Shown here in pieces: positions 24,001 through 33,216 of a stretch of DNA of 64,000 bases. This DNA is from Nesterenkonia halophila (GTDB lineage Bacteria > Actinomycetota > Actinomycetes > Actinomycetales > Micrococcaceae): the NCBI RefSeq assembly GCF_009467795.1, contig NZ_WIAX01000004.1, forward strand, positions 1 to 64,000. Reading direction: 5' to 3'. The notes under the pieces are model-generated. The model ran no database searches. It saw only the letters and a program-made list of their open reading frames with translations, and was not told the DNA's origin. A program made the translations under genes and the position numbers. Each line of letters opens with the position of its first letter. The first letter of the stretch is position 1.

Positions 24001-25754
24001 GTGCAGGATTCGACGTCGTCGAGGCGACGATCCCGCAGCTGCGCGCGGCGCTGGAGCACGGCGAGACCACCAGCGAGGAGCTGGTGCGCGCCCACCTGGC
24101 GCGCATCGAGTCCTATGACCGGTCGGGCCCGAGACTCAACGCCGTCCCGGTGCTCAATCCGGCGGTGCTGGCCGAGGCCCGCGCCTCGGACGCTCGACGC
24201 GCCGCCGGCGAGGCGCGCGGTCCGCTCGAGGGCATCCCGTACACGGCGAAGGACAGCTACCAGGCCGCCGGGCTGCCGGTCTCGGCGGGGTCGCCGGCAT
24301 TCGCCGAGCTCATCGCGCAGCGGGACTCCTTCACCGTGGAACGGCTGCGCGCCTCCGGGGCGGTGCTGATCGGGCTGACCACCATGCCGCCGATGGCCAA
24401 CGGCGGCATGCAGCGCGGGCTGCACGGCCGGGCCGAGAGCCCCTACTCGCAGGACTGGCTCACCTCGGCCTTCGCCTCCGGCTCCTCGAACGGATCCGGC
24501 ACCGCGACGGCGGCGAGCTTCGCAGTCTTCGGCCTGGCCGAGGAGACCTGGTCCTCCGGGCGGGCCCCGGCCTCGCACAACGGGCTCTGCGCCTACACCC
24601 CGTCCTGGGGCATGATCTCCGTCCGCGGCAACTGGCCGCTGGTGCCGACGATGGACGTGGTGGTCCCGCACACCCGCACGATGACCGACATGCTCGAGCT
24701 GCTCGACGTCATCGTCGTCGACGACGCCGAGACCCGCGGCGACTTCTGGCGCGTCCAGCCGTGGATCGACCTGCCCCGGGCCAGCACCGTGCGTCCGTCG
24801 ACGTTCACCGCGCTGCGCCCGAACTCCGCCGAGGAGGCTGTCGCCGTCCTGGACGGGCTGCGCATCGGGGCGCCGGGGATGTACCTGAACGCCGACCCTG
24901 AGGCCGGCACTTCCGCGCCCGATGCGCACGGGGTCACCGGCATCGGCGGCTCCACCGGCCGGCCGGTGACCACCCGCGCCAGCGTCCTCGAGCTCTGGGA
25001 GGCCGCCCGCCGGGACCTCGAAGGGCATGGCGCCGACGTGCGGCTGACCGACCTGCCGGTGGTGACCAACTACGAGGGCGACCGGCCGGGGGCGCCGACG
25101 ATCGCCTCCCGCGGGCTGGTCTCCCGCGCGTACCTCGCCCGCGAGATCCGCGAACTCTCCGCCTGGGCCTGGGACGACTTCCTCGCCGCCAACGGCGACC
25201 CGCGGCTGCACCGGCTGGCCGACGTCGACGGTGCGCGGATCTCTCCGCATCCCGAGGGCGCGCTGCCGGACCGCTACGACGGATTCGACGACGACATCGC
25301 GGCCTATCCCCAGGTCCTGCGCGAGCACCCGGGCCTGCGGATGGAGGACATCCCGCACCTCGCCGAGGGGCTGCGCGGGCTGGTCCGGACGCGGGAGGCC
25401 GACCTCGAGCAGTGGATGGAGGACCAGGGTCTGGACGTGCTGGCCTTCCCGGCGATGGCCGACGTCGGCCCGGCGGACGCGGACCGGAACCCCGCCTCCG
25501 CCGAGCTCGCCTGGCGCAACGGCGTCTGGGTGGCCAACGGGAACCTCGTATGGCGTCATCTGGGCATCCCCACGGTGACGGTGCCGATGGGCACGATGGC
25601 CGACACCGGGATGCCGGTGGGGCTGACCTTCGCCGGCCGGGCCCACGACGACGTCGCCCTGCTGCGCGTCGCCGCCGCCTTCGAGGCGCTCGGATCCCGA
25701 CGCACCGAGCCTCCCCGCACTCGGCGGGCGGGGTCGGGAGAGACTCCGGCGTAG
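23997..25754 (+). CDS. Amidase-signature hydrolase paired with agmatine deiminase
   Basis: A 585-residue amidase-signature enzyme. The Ser-cisSer-Lys triad can be placed as Lys85 (PYTAKDSY), Ser163 (ASGSSNGSG) and Ser187 (EETWSSGRAPAS), with the usual 24-residue spacing between the two serines. The loop around the nucleophile, TWSSGR, differs from the common TGGSIR. It is translationally coupled to agmatine deiminase. In the known pathway N-carbamoylputrescine is cleaved by a nitrilase-fold enzyme (AguB), which is absent from this window, so this protein may do that step. That role is inference; another amide is possible. Confidence 0.8.
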   Translation: MSAGFDVVEATIPQLRAALEHGETTSEELVRAHLARIESYDRSGPRLNAVPVLNPAVLAEARASDARRAAGEARGPLEGIPYTAKDSYQAAGLPVSAGSPAFAELIAQRDSFTVERLRASGAVLIGLTTMPPMANGGMQRGLHGRAESPYSQDWLTSAFASGSSNGSGTATAASFAVFGLAEETWSSGRAPASHNGLCAYTPSWGMISVRGNWPLVPTMDVVVPHTRTMTDMLELLDVIVVDDAETRGDFWRVQPWIDLPRASTVRPSTFTALRPNSAEEAVAVLDGLRIGAPGMYLNADPEAGTSAPDAHGVTGIGGSTGRPVTTRASVLELWEAARRDLEGHGADVRLTDLPVVTNYEGDRPGAPTIASRGLVSRAYLAREIRELSAWAWDDFLAANGDPRLHRLADVDGARISPHPEGALPDRYDGFDDDIAAYPQVLREHPGLRMEDIPHLAEGLRGLVRTREADLEQWMEDQGLDVLAFPAMADVGPADADRNPASAELAWRNGVWVANGNLVWRHLGIPTVTVPMGTMADTGMPVGLTFAGRAHDDVALLRVAAAFEALGSRRTEPPRTRRAGSGETPA

Positions 25755-25769
25755 CTCGGCGGCGAGCCG

Positions 25770-25798
25770 CTGACGTGGGGCTCGCGGCTCCGTACAAT
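25770..25798 (+). promoter_or_regulatory. Promoter of the NIPSNAP-like gene
   Basis: CTGACG (25770-25775) and TACAAT (25793-25798) are 17 bases apart. The resulting leader would be about 130 bases long and very GC-rich. Near its end GGCGTC and GACGCC can pair just before the ribosome site GGAGAG, which could affect translation. Confidence 0.55.
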
Positions 25799-25933
25799 GG
25801 CCGTGGGCCGCGGGCGCGGCGCCGCGAGGCGCGAAGGTCCCGCAGCGCCCGAGGACCGTCCCGCCGAACCATCACCCTTGGCGTCGCATCCGGCGCCGCA
25901 TGCGGCGTCACCCCGACGCCGGCGAGGAGAGAC

Positions 25934-26275
25934 ATGAGCGACCTGCCGCAGACCACTGCGGGCCTCGATGAGACCCGCCGCACCACTGTCATGCGCCGCT
26001 ACGTGCTGGATCCGGCGCTCGTCGACGAGTTCGTCGACTTCCTGCGCACCGAGGTGTTCCCCGCCCGCGAGGAGCAGGGCTTCACCGTGGAGTCCGTCTG
26101 GCTGTCGGCGGAGCGGGATGTGCTGACCTGGTTCGTCAGCCGCTTCGGCACGTCGGAGGAGTTCGACGCCGCCGAGCGCGCCTGGGAGGAGTCCGAGGAG
26201 CGCGCCCGGATCTTCGCCGATCGGCCCAAGTACGTGCTGGAGAAGGACGTCCGGAACGTCACGCGGCTGCGCTGA
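25934..26275 (+). CDS. NIPSNAP-like small protein
   Basis: A 113-residue protein that resembles NIPSNAP/dimeric alpha-beta-barrel proteins: RRYVLDPALVDEFVDFLRTE, VFPAREEQGFTVESVWL, then a tryptophan strand LTWFVSRFG and the closing EERARIFADRPKYVLEKDV. The exact function of the family in bacteria is not established. It has its own promoter and a long foldable leader, and its last 17 bases overlap the end of the convergent MFS gene. Start ATG after GAGGAGAG. Confidence 0.65.
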   Translation: MSDLPQTTAGLDETRRTTVMRRYVLDPALVDEFVDFLRTEVFPAREEQGFTVESVWLSAERDVLTWFVSRFGTSEEFDAAERAWEESEERARIFADRPKYVLEKDVRNVTRLR

Positions 26276-27863
26276 GCCCGCCGGCGGCCTGGTGCCGGCG
26301 GGCGGCCACCACGGCGGCGGCCAGGGCGGCCAGGCTGAACAGCGCGATCGTCGAGGCCGCGGCCACCGCGCCGGCGTCGGCGTCCTGCGCGGCGCCGACG
26401 CCGAAGTACACCGCAGTGACCACGGCGATGCCCAGCGCGGTGAACAGCCGCTGGGCCGTCTGGGCGACGCCTCCGGCGGCGCCGGCGATCCGCACCGGCA
26501 CCTGACGCATGGACAGCGTCTGGGCGCTGGGGATGATCATCGCCTGGCCGACGCCGTTGACGGCCAGCGGCAGCGCGATCATCCAGAGCCCGCCGTCGCC
26601 GCGGCCCAGCAGCCAGGCCGCGCCGGCCAGGGCCAGCATCGAGATCGCCGCGAGCGCCGTGCCGACGACCATCAGCCGCGGGCCGGCCCGATCCACCCGG
26701 CGCCCCACGGCCGAGGAGAGCAGCATGACCATCACCGCTCCGGGCAGCGTCACCAGCCCGGCGGTCAGCGCCGAATGCCCCAGGCTCTCCTGCACATGGA
26801 CGGCGACCACCGCCCAGGTCGCCGGCATGCCGGCGAAGTACAGCGCCAGCACTGTGGTGTTCACCGTGTAGCCGGGCACGGCGAAGAGCGCCAGGTCGAC
26901 CATCGGGGCCTCCGGGTCCCGGCGGCCCAGCCGGTGCTCCCAGCCGATCCACAGCCCCAGCAGCACCAGGCCGGCCAGCCCCAGCAGCATCCCGGCGGGG
27001 CTGCGGAACTGGATGAACGGCAGCATGACCAGCACGACGGCGGCCGCCAGCAGCAGCACTCCGATCGGGTCGAGGGCGCGCAGCCCGGACCGTCGCCCCG
27101 GTCCGGCAGTCCGCGCAGCCCGCACCGTCCGCGCGGCCGGCGCGGCCGGCGCGGTCGTCTCGGCCGTCGTCTGGGCGGCCGCCTCCGGCGTCGCGGAGCT
27201 GGACGGGGCCGCGGCGCCCCGCGGCAGCCAGAGCAGCGCCAGCACCAGGGCGACGCCGGTCAGCGGCGCATTGATCAGGAACGTCACGCGCCAGCCGACC
27301 TCGGTGGAGGCCGCGTCGATGATCAGCCCGCCGATCGTCGGTCCGGCGGCGACGCCGAGACCGATCACCGTGCCCATCAGTCCATAGGCCCGTCCGCGGG
27401 CGGCGCCGGTGAACAGTCGCTGGATCATCCCGATGATCTGCGGGACGAGCAGGCCGGCGCCCAGGCCCATCAGCAGCCGCGCGGCGTTGAGCACCAGCGC
27501 GTCGGGCGCGGCCGCGGCGAGGACCGAGGAGGCGCCGAACACGCCGGTGCCGAGCAGGAAGAACAGCCTTCGGCCCCACAGGTCGCCGGCGCGGCCGGCC
27601 GGCACCAGGATGACGCCGAAGGCCAGCGCGTAGCCGGAGAGCACCCACTGCAGCGCCGACGAGGTCGTCTGCAGCGACTGCTCGATCGCCGGCAGCGCGA
27701 CGTTGACGATGCTGATGCTCATCAGTGAGGCGAAGAGCGGCGCCAGCAGGGTGAGCATCGTGCGCAGCGGGTGGGCGTCGGCCGTGCCGGAGGCGCCGGA
27801 GGCGCCGGTCGGAGACCCGGGCCCGGCGGCCGACGTCCCTCGGGCTGGAGAGGATGACGTCAT
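26259..27863 (-). CDS. MFS multidrug transporter, DHA2 type
   Basis: A 534-residue major-facilitator protein with about 14 predicted spans, similar to EmrB/QacA drug:proton antiporters. Motifs include MSISIVNVALPAIEQSLQTT in span 1, the motif-A like GRAGDLWGRRLFFLLGTGVF and the motif-C like GLGVAAGPTIGGLI. A long Ala/Thr/Arg-rich cytoplasmic loop (about residues 225-275) lies between the halves. The ATG at 27863 opens a Ser/Gly-rich tail before the first span. Substrate unknown. The open frame continues far upstream without homology, which is a composition effect. Confidence 0.88.
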   Translation of the reverse strand: MTSSSPARGTSAAGPGSPTGASGASGTADAHPLRTMLTLLAPLFASLMSISIVNVALPAIEQSLQTTSSALQWVLSGYALAFGVILVPAGRAGDLWGRRLFFLLGTGVFGASSVLAAAAPDALVLNAARLLMGLGAGLLVPQIIGMIQRLFTGAARGRAYGLMGTVIGLGVAAGPTIGGLIIDAASTEVGWRVTFLINAPLTGVALVLALLWLPRGAAAPSSSATPEAAAQTTAETTAPAAPAARTVRAARTAGPGRRSGLRALDPIGVLLLAAAVVLVMLPFIQFRSPAGMLLGLAGLVLLGLWIGWEHRLGRRDPEAPMVDLALFAVPGYTVNTTVLALYFAGMPATWAVVAVHVQESLGHSALTAGLVTLPGAVMVMLLSSAVGRRVDRAGPRLMVVGTALAAISMLALAGAAWLLGRGDGGLWMIALPLAVNGVGQAMIIPSAQTLSMRQVPVRIAGAAGGVAQTAQRLFTALGIAVVTAVYFGVGAAQDADAGAVAAASTIALFSLAALAAAVVAARRHQAAGGLSAAA

Positions 27864-27971
27864 GTCCAGGACAACCTCGCGTCCGCGGACGCCATTCCGG
27901 GCGGCCCGCCGTCGGCCTCGCCTCAGGGGCTGTGAGCCGCGGCGGAGCCGACTCCCGCCCGGTCGGTCGAT

Positions 27972-28001
27972 TCGCCATCGATGCCGACGGGCGGGGATAA
28001 T
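27972..28001 (+). promoter_or_regulatory. Leaderless promoter of the two-span membrane protein
   Basis: TCGCCA (27972-27977) and GATAAT (27996-28001) are 18 bases apart. The ATG at 28009 begins 7 bases after the -10 box, so the transcript should start at the start codon. Confidence 0.55.
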
Positions 28002-28008
28002 CGGGACC

Positions 28009-28689
28009 ATGGGTTCGATCGATCGTGCCGCCGACGGCGGCGACCAGCACGGCTCCACCGGTTCCGGCGAGCAGAGCACCTCGCGGCCGCAGGACGCGGC
28101 CCGCAGCTTCGGACGGCGCTCCTCCGGGTTGACCTTCGCGGTGATGGTCACCGTGCTGCTGGTCGCGCTGGTCTTCGCGGCCAACCAGAACGACGTCATC
28201 GGCTGGATCATCGTGGTGATCTCCGGCGCCTGGCTGGTGCTGGCCGGCATCCTGGTGTTCTCCGTCCGGCGCGGCGCCCAGAAGGTCGGGCAGACCCTCG
28301 ACTCCGCCCGGGCCGACGCCGCGGCCCGCCGCACGACCGAGGGCGGCGGCACTGCGATCATCGATGAGGACGCCCACCAGCGGAACATGAAGCTGGACCA
28401 CTCCTTGAAGATCGTCCAGGTCCAGCGCCGAGTGGTCGCCCAGGAGCTCGCCAAGGGATCCGAGGCCGACCTGGAGATGGCCGAGCGGGCCCTGGACACC
28501 ATCGAGACCACGGCGCACAACGGCCGGGACATGCTCGCCGACGTGCTCGGCGGCTCCGGCCCGTCCGGAGCCTCCTCCGCCGACTCCGGCGCGTCCGCGG
28601 AGGAGGACCGCGGAGCGTCCGGGAACGAGCGGCGGGGCCGGCGCCGCGGCGACGGCCCCGAGACCATCTCCGGCGACGTCGTCGAATGA
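28009..28689 (+). CDS. Two-span membrane protein of unknown function
   Basis: A 226-residue protein that I do not recognise. A polar N-terminus of about 40 residues is followed by two adjacent membrane spans (LTFAVMVTVLLVALVFA and IGWIIVVISGAWLVLAGILVF). A helical, charged cytoplasmic region (residues ~90-185, with LKIVQVQRRVVAQELAKGSE) and an acidic/arginine-rich tail follow. The helical part could form a coiled coil. The gene has no ribosome site and its ATG lies 7 bases after a -10 box, so it is probably leaderless. Confidence 0.7.
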   Translation: MGSIDRAADGGDQHGSTGSGEQSTSRPQDAARSFGRRSSGLTFAVMVTVLLVALVFAANQNDVIGWIIVVISGAWLVLAGILVFSVRRGAQKVGQTLDSARADAAARRTTEGGGTAIIDEDAHQRNMKLDHSLKIVQVQRRVVAQELAKGSEADLEMAERALDTIETTAHNGRDMLADVLGGSGPSGASSADSGASAEEDRGASGNERRGRRRGDGPETISGDVVE

Positions 28690-28763
28690 CGGCACGCCCG
28701 GACCGCCCGGTACGCTCTGCACACCCTGACGGCCCAGCCCGCACCTGCGACGAGAGGATCGAC

Positions 28764-29651
28764 GTGACCGACCAGACCAGCGACTTCGGCGAGCACCCCC
28801 ACCGCATCGTGGACCTCAAGGACGACGGCGTCACCCGCATCGCCTCGGTGAACGTCAACGGCATCCGCGCCGCGGCCCGCAAGGGCATGGGGGAGTGGCT
28901 CGCCGACCGGGAGATCGACGTGCTGGCCCTGCAGGAGGTCCGCGCGAACGAGCAGATCCTCACGAAGCTGGTGGCCGAGATGAGCGAGTCCACCGGCCAG
29001 CAATGGCACATCCATGAGGAGGAGGCCGCCGACAAGGGGCGCGCCGGGGTGGCGATCCTCTCGCGCAGCGAGCCCGCGGCGGTGCGCAGCGGCATCGGCG
29101 ACGGCCACCCGCAGGACCAGGGCCGCTGGGTCGAGGCCGACTTCACCCTCGGCGACGGGTCGACGCTGACAGTGGCCAGCGTCTACGTCCACTCCGGCGA
29201 AGTCGGCACCGAGAAGCAGGAGCACAAGATGCGCTTCCTGCAGCACATGCGCGACACGCTGCCGGCCCTGGCCGAGGGCGCCGAGCACGTGCTGGTGGTG
29301 GGCGACATGAACGTCGGCCACACCGAGCTGGACATCAAGAACTGGAAGGGCAACCGGAAGAACTCCGGCTTCCTGCCCGAGGAGCGGGCCTTCTTCGACG
29401 CCTACTTCGGCGACGAGGTCGGCTACGTCGACGTCGCCCGGCGGCTGGCCGGCGAGGTCGAGGGGCCCTACACCTGGTGGTCGTACCGCGGGAAGGCCTT
29501 CGACAACGACACCGGATGGCGCATCGACTACCAGATGGCCACGCCGCGGCTGGCCGAGCGGGCCGAGAAGTCCGTGGTGGACCGGGCGCTGGACTACTCG
29601 CTGCGCTGGTCCGACCACGCCCCGCTCGTCGTCGACTACCGTCTGCCGTAG
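28764..29651 (+). CDS. xth: Exodeoxyribonuclease III
   Basis: A 295-residue nuclease of the exonuclease-endonuclease-phosphatase family that repairs abasic and 3'-blocked DNA. Catalytic segments are RIASVNVNGIRAAARKGM, LALQEVRAN (metal-binding Glu), VYVHSGE, VVGDMNVGHTELDI and the C-terminal RIDYQMATP with WSDHAPLVVDY (active His). GTG at 28764 is chosen because GAGAGG lies just upstream; the frame is open 26 codons further to an ATG at 28686 without homology. It precedes a small Lrp-type gene and trpS. Confidence 0.93.
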   Translation: MTDQTSDFGEHPHRIVDLKDDGVTRIASVNVNGIRAAARKGMGEWLADREIDVLALQEVRANEQILTKLVAEMSESTGQQWHIHEEEAADKGRAGVAILSRSEPAAVRSGIGDGHPQDQGRWVEADFTLGDGSTLTVASVYVHSGEVGTEKQEHKMRFLQHMRDTLPALAEGAEHVLVVGDMNVGHTELDIKNWKGNRKNSGFLPEERAFFDAYFGDEVGYVDVARRLAGEVEGPYTWWSYRGKAFDNDTGWRIDYQMATPRLAERAEKSVVDRALDYSLRWSDHAPLVVDYRLP

Positions 29652-29690
29652 GCTGACTTCCGTTCTGTCCCGCCCAGTGAGGAGCCTGAC

Positions 29691-29972
29691 ATGGTGACCG
29701 CCTTCGTGATGATCCGGACCGATCCGCACCGCATCCCCGAGGCCGCCCAGGAGATCGCCGACATCGACGGCGTGCGCTCGGTGTACTCGGTCACCGGCGA
29801 CTGGGACCTGGTGGCCATGGCGGAGATGCCCGACTTCGAGCAGCTGGCCACGCTGATCCCGGACCGCATCTCCAGAGTCGAGGCGATCCGCGACACCGAG
29901 ACGATGCTGGCCTTCCGCACCTACTCGAACCAGGACCTCGAGGCCGGCTTCGCCCTCGGCCTGGACGAGTGA
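29691..29972 (+). CDS. Stand-alone Lrp/AsnC ligand-binding domain
   Basis: A 93-residue protein made only of the RAM (Lrp/AsnC effector-binding) domain, without a DNA-binding helix-turn-helix. The pattern VTAFVMIRTDPHRIPEAAQE, VRSVYSVTGDWDLVAMAEM and a final strand ...TETMLAFRTYS is typical. Such single-domain proteins form oligomers that bind amino acids and may modulate full-length Lrp proteins. Ribosome site GAGGAG. It lies between xth and trpS. Confidence 0.85.
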   Translation: MVTAFVMIRTDPHRIPEAAQEIADIDGVRSVYSVTGDWDLVAMAEMPDFEQLATLIPDRISRVEAIRDTETMLAFRTYSNQDLEAGFALGLDE

Positions 29973-30066
29973 ACGCCCGGGCCGACGGCGATCGTGCCCT
30001 TGATACTCTGACCGCACTGAGACTGATCCGGCCGCGGGCCGGACGCGATCCTTCCACGAGGAGACC

Positions 30067-31119
30067 ATGACTGAGGGGACGACAGGCCCGAGCACCGAGC
30101 TGGTCGGCGTCGGCGAGGAGCACCGGGTGCTCTCCGGCATGCAGCCGTCGGCGGACTCGCTGCATCTGGGCAATTACGTCGGCGCGCTGCTGCACTGGGT
30201 GAAGGCCCAGGACCAGTACGACGCGTTCTTCTTCATCCCGGACCTGCACGGGATCACCGTCCCGCACGAGCCGGAGGAGCTGCGCACCCGCACGCGCAAC
30301 ACCGCCGCCCAGTACATCGCCGGCGGCATCGACGTCGAGCGCTCCACGCTGTTCGTCCAGTCCCACGTGCCCGAGCACGCCCAGCTGGCCTGGGTGCTGA
30401 CCTGTATCACCGGCATGGGCGAGGCCTCGCGGATGACGCAGTTCAAGGACAAGTCGGCCAAGCAGGGCGCCGACCACGCCGGCGTCGGACTGCTGACCTA
30501 CCCGATGCTGATGGCAGCCGACATCCTGCTCTACCAGCCAGACGGCGTGCCGGTCGGCGAGGACCAGAAGCAGCACGTGGAGCTGGCGCGGAACCTGGCC
30601 CAGCGGTTCAACCACCGCTTCGGCGAGACCTTCCGGGTGCCAGAGCCCTTCATCCCCGAGGTCGGGGCGCGGGTCTACGACCTGCAGCAGCCCACGGCGA
30701 AGATGTCGAAGTCGGCCGAATCGCCCAACGGGCTGCTGAACATCATGGACACCGACAAGAAGATCGCGAAGAAGATCAAGTCCGCCGTCACCGACGACGG
30801 TGCCGAGATCCGCTTCGACCCGGAGGCCAAGCCGGGGGTGTCGAACCTGCTGAGCATCTTCTCGGCGGTGACCGGCCGCAGCGTCGAGACCCTGGAGGCC
30901 GAGTACGCCGGGTCGATGTACGGGCATCTGAAGGTCGATCTGGCCGAGGCCGTCGTCGCCGCCGTCGGCCCGGTGCGCGACCGGGCGCTCGAGCTGCTCG
31001 ACGACCCGGCCCAGCTCGACGCCCTGCTGGCGACCGGAGCGGCCAAGGCGCGGGCGACGGCGGCGCCGGTGCTCGCCGAGGTCTACCGTAAGGTCGGCTT
31101 CCTGCCGGCCTCCTCCTGA
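30067..31119 (+). CDS. trpS: Tryptophan--tRNA ligase
   Basis: A 350-residue class I aminoacyl-tRNA synthetase that charges tRNA-Trp. The HIGH-like motif is SLHLGNY in [20 protein letters not shown] and the KMSKS motif is intact in [33 protein letters not shown] is also typical. A -10-like TACTCT lies at 30004-30009, giving a leader of about 55 bases, too short for a T-box element. The start follows CGAGGAG. Confidence 0.97.
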   Translation: MTEGTTGPSTELVGVGEEHRVLSGMQPSADSLHLGNYVGALLHWVKAQDQYDAFFFIPDLHGITVPHEPEELRTRTRNTAAQYIAGGIDVERSTLFVQSHVPEHAQLAWVLTCITGMGEASRMTQFKDKSAKQGADHAGVGLLTYPMLMAADILLYQPDGVPVGEDQKQHVELARNLAQRFNHRFGETFRVPEPFIPEVGARVYDLQQPTAKMSKSAESPNGLLNIMDTDKKIAKKIKSAVTDDGAEIRFDPEAKPGVSNLLSIFSAVTGRSVETLEAEYAGSMYGHLKVDLAEAVVAAVGPVRDRALELLDDPAQLDALLATGAAKARATAAPVLAEVYRKVGFLPASS

Positions 31120-31161
31120 AGGGCCGACCGTGACGGGCCGGCGCGTGGGGGACTCGCCGCG

Positions 31162-32271
31162 ATGACCCGCGCCCGCCGGCCCGAGGAGCCCGCCGAGCGC
31201 CCCAGCGGGGCCGCCGGGCGGATCCGGGCCGCGCTGCACCGGCTCGACCGCAGCCCGGAGATCGAGCCGATGATCCACCCGCTGGATCTGGCCGCGCTGC
31301 GTGAGCGGGAGCACCGGACCCGCGAGGCCCGCCGTCGGGCGCGTGACGAGGAGGCCGGCCCCGGCGCGCGGCTGGGCGCCTGGATCGCCTGGGCCTACGC
31401 CCGCGTCGACCTGACCCGCGGCATGCGGGTGGTCAACCTCTTCCTCTTCCGCTACGGCACGGTGATGGCGGCCGGCGCCGCCTACATGATGTTCTTCTCG
31501 GTCGCGGCGGCGGTGGTGGCCGGCTTCGCGGTGACCGGACTCGTCGTCGGCGGCGATGCCGAGATCCAGGAGCTCATCACCACTTCGGTCAACACGGTCC
31601 TGCCGGGCGTCGTCGACGTCGGCTCCGGCGGGCTGGCGACCCCCGAGCAGCTCTTCTCCACCCGTGGGCTGAGCTCCACGCTGATCATCTCGCTGATCGC
31701 GATGATCGTGACTTCGCTGAGCTGGGTGCACGGGCTGCGGTCCGGGATCCGCAGCATCTTCGACCGGCCGCTGATGGCCGAGAACGTGCTGTTCGTCAAG
31801 ATCCGCGACCTGGGGATCATGCTCGTCCTGGGCACCATGCTGCTCGCCGCCGGGGCCATGGGCATCATCGCCTCGGGACTGCTGGAGGCGGTGATGGATC
31901 TGGTGGGGTGGGGCGACGACGGCGCCCAGCAGCTGCTGGCCCGGTGGCTGACCCTGGCCGCGGCCTTCGTGCTGGACGTGCTGGTCGCCGTGCTGCTGAT
32001 GCGTGTGGCCTCACGGATCGTGATCCCGGTCTGGGCGCTGTGGCAGGCGGCGCTCATCGCCGGCGTCGGCGCCTCGCTGCTGCGCGTGCTCTCCGCGGAG
32101 CTGCTGGCCAGCACGACGGCCAACCCGATCCTGGTGCCCTTCACGACGGTGCTGGGGCTGTTCTTCTACTTCTTCCTGTTCTCCCTGGTGTATCTCCTCG
32201 CCGCCGCCTGGGGCGCCGTGGCCGCCGCGGAACGCGACCGCCGCCGCGAGGAGCCGACCGCGCGCGCCTGA
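31162..32271 (+). CDS. YihY/BrkB-family (YhjD-like) inner-membrane protein
   Basis: A 369-residue protein with an Arg-rich cytoplasmic N-terminus of about 95 residues and six predicted membrane spans. Family landmarks are FRYGTVMAAGAAYMMFFSVA in the first span and the later LGLFFYFFLFSLVYLLAAAW. The family was once called ribonuclease BN but is now seen as a membrane transport-like group of unclear substrate. It follows trpS after 42 bases. Confidence 0.85.
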   Translation: MTRARRPEEPAERPSGAAGRIRAALHRLDRSPEIEPMIHPLDLAALREREHRTREARRRARDEEAGPGARLGAWIAWAYARVDLTRGMRVVNLFLFRYGTVMAAGAAYMMFFSVAAAVVAGFAVTGLVVGGDAEIQELITTSVNTVLPGVVDVGSGGLATPEQLFSTRGLSSTLIISLIAMIVTSLSWVHGLRSGIRSIFDRPLMAENVLFVKIRDLGIMLVLGTMLLAAGAMGIIASGLLEAVMDLVGWGDDGAQQLLARWLTLAAAFVLDVLVAVLLMRVASRIVIPVWALWQAALIAGVGASLLRVLSAELLASTTANPILVPFTTVLGLFFYFFLFSLVYLLAAAWGAVAAAERDRRREEPTARA

Positions 32272-32354
32272 CACGTCGCGGGGCTGTGAGATGGCGTGGC
32301 GCCATAGCCCGACGACATCTGTGATCAGAGGGCCGGCCCGACCGGCCGGCACGC

Positions 32355-32406
32355 ACGAGGGGCGGGGCCCCTCCGGCGTATGTGCCGGCGGGACCCCGCC
32401 CCTCGT
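32355..32406. terminator. Large bidirectional hairpin between yhjD-like gene and sdhB
   Basis: ACGAGGGGCGGGG (32355-32367) pairs perfectly with CCCCGCCCCTCGT (32394-32406), and an inner CCGGC/GCCGG stem fills the loop. It separates the convergent YihY-like and sdh genes. Confidence 0.7.
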
Positions 32407-32433
32407 CGTGCGGGCGCGCTGTGCCTCGAGAGC

Positions 32434-33216
32434 TCAGGCCGCGCGGGTCAGGATGGCCGTCTTGACCTCCTGGATGGCCTTGGTGACTTCGATGCCGCGC
32501 GGGCAGGCGTCGGTGCAGTTGAAAGTCGTGCGGCAGCGCCACACGCCCTCCTTGTCGTTGAGCACCTCCAGGCGCATGTCGCCGGCGTCGTCGCGCGAGT
32601 CGAAGATGAACCGGTGCGCGTTGACGATGGCGGCCGGACCGAAGTACTGCCCGTCGGTCCAGAAGACCGGGCAGGAGGAGGTGCAGGCCGCGCACAGGAT
32701 GCACTTGGTGGTGTCGTCGAAGCGCTCGCGGTCCTCCGGGGACTGGTAGCGCTCGGCGGACGGCGCCGGGGAGTTGGCGATCATGAAGGGCATGATCTCG
32801 CGGTAGGACTGGAAGAACGGCTCCATGTCCACGATCAGGTCCTTCTCGACCGGCAGACCCTTGATCGGCTCCACAGTGATCGGCTGGGAGGTGTCCAGGT
32901 CCTTCAGCAGCGTCTTGCAGGCCAGCCGGTTGCGGCCGTTGATGCGCATGGCATCGGAGCCGCAGACGCCGTGGGCGCAGGACCGGCGGAAGGACAGCGA
33001 GCCGTCCAGCTCCCACTTGACCTTGTGCAGGGCGTCGAGCACGCGGTCGGTGCCCTGCATGGTGATGGTCCACTCGTCCCAGCGGGCCTCGTCGGAGAAC
33101 TCCGGGATGTAGCGGCGGACCTTCAGCGTGATGTCGAAGGTCGTGATGCCGCCGCCGGTGGACTCGGGGAGGTCGACCGTGGAGGCGGGCTCGGCGGCTT
33201 CGGTGGTGGTGCTCAT
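32434..33216 (-). CDS. sdhB: Succinate dehydrogenase iron-sulfur subunit
   Basis: A 260-residue subunit carrying three iron-sulfur centres that pass electrons from the flavoprotein to menaquinone. The cysteine groups are visible: CAHGVCGSD plus the Cys in RLACKTLL for the 2Fe-2S centre, CILCAACTSSCP for the 4Fe-4S centre and CTDACPRGIEVTKAI for the 3Fe-4S centre. Its ATG overlaps the sdhA stop by one base (TGATG). Last gene of the minus-strand sdhCDAB operon. Confidence 0.97.
   Translation of the reverse strand: MSTTTEAAEPASTVDLPESTGGGITTFDITLKVRRYIPEFSDEARWDEWTITMQGTDRVLDALHKVKWELDGSLSFRRSCAHGVCGSDAMRINGRNRLACKTLLKDLDTSQPITVEPIKGLPVEKDLIVDMEPFFQSYREIMPFMIANSPAPSAERYQSPEDRERFDDTTKCILCAACTSSCPVFWTDGQYFGPAAIVNAHRFIFDSRDDAGDMRLEVLNDKEGVWRCRTTFNCTDACPRGIEVTKAIQEVKTAILTRAA

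Noticed and set aside
27110-27165. Tandem repeat of GGCCGGCGC units
   Set aside because: It is a low-complexity part encoding an Ala/Arg linker of the MFS protein, not a repeat array.
30002-30066. T-box or trp leader element before trpS
   Set aside because: The leader between the -10-like hexamer and the start is only about 55 bases and has no T-box sequence or Trp-rich leader peptide.
26259-30173. A continuous minus-strand reading frame of 1304 codons covering the MFS gene and beyond
   Set aside because: Only the 534 codons ending at 26259 show transporter homology. The rest runs antisense to xth, the Lrp domain and the membrane protein gene and reflects GC-driven lack of stop codons.
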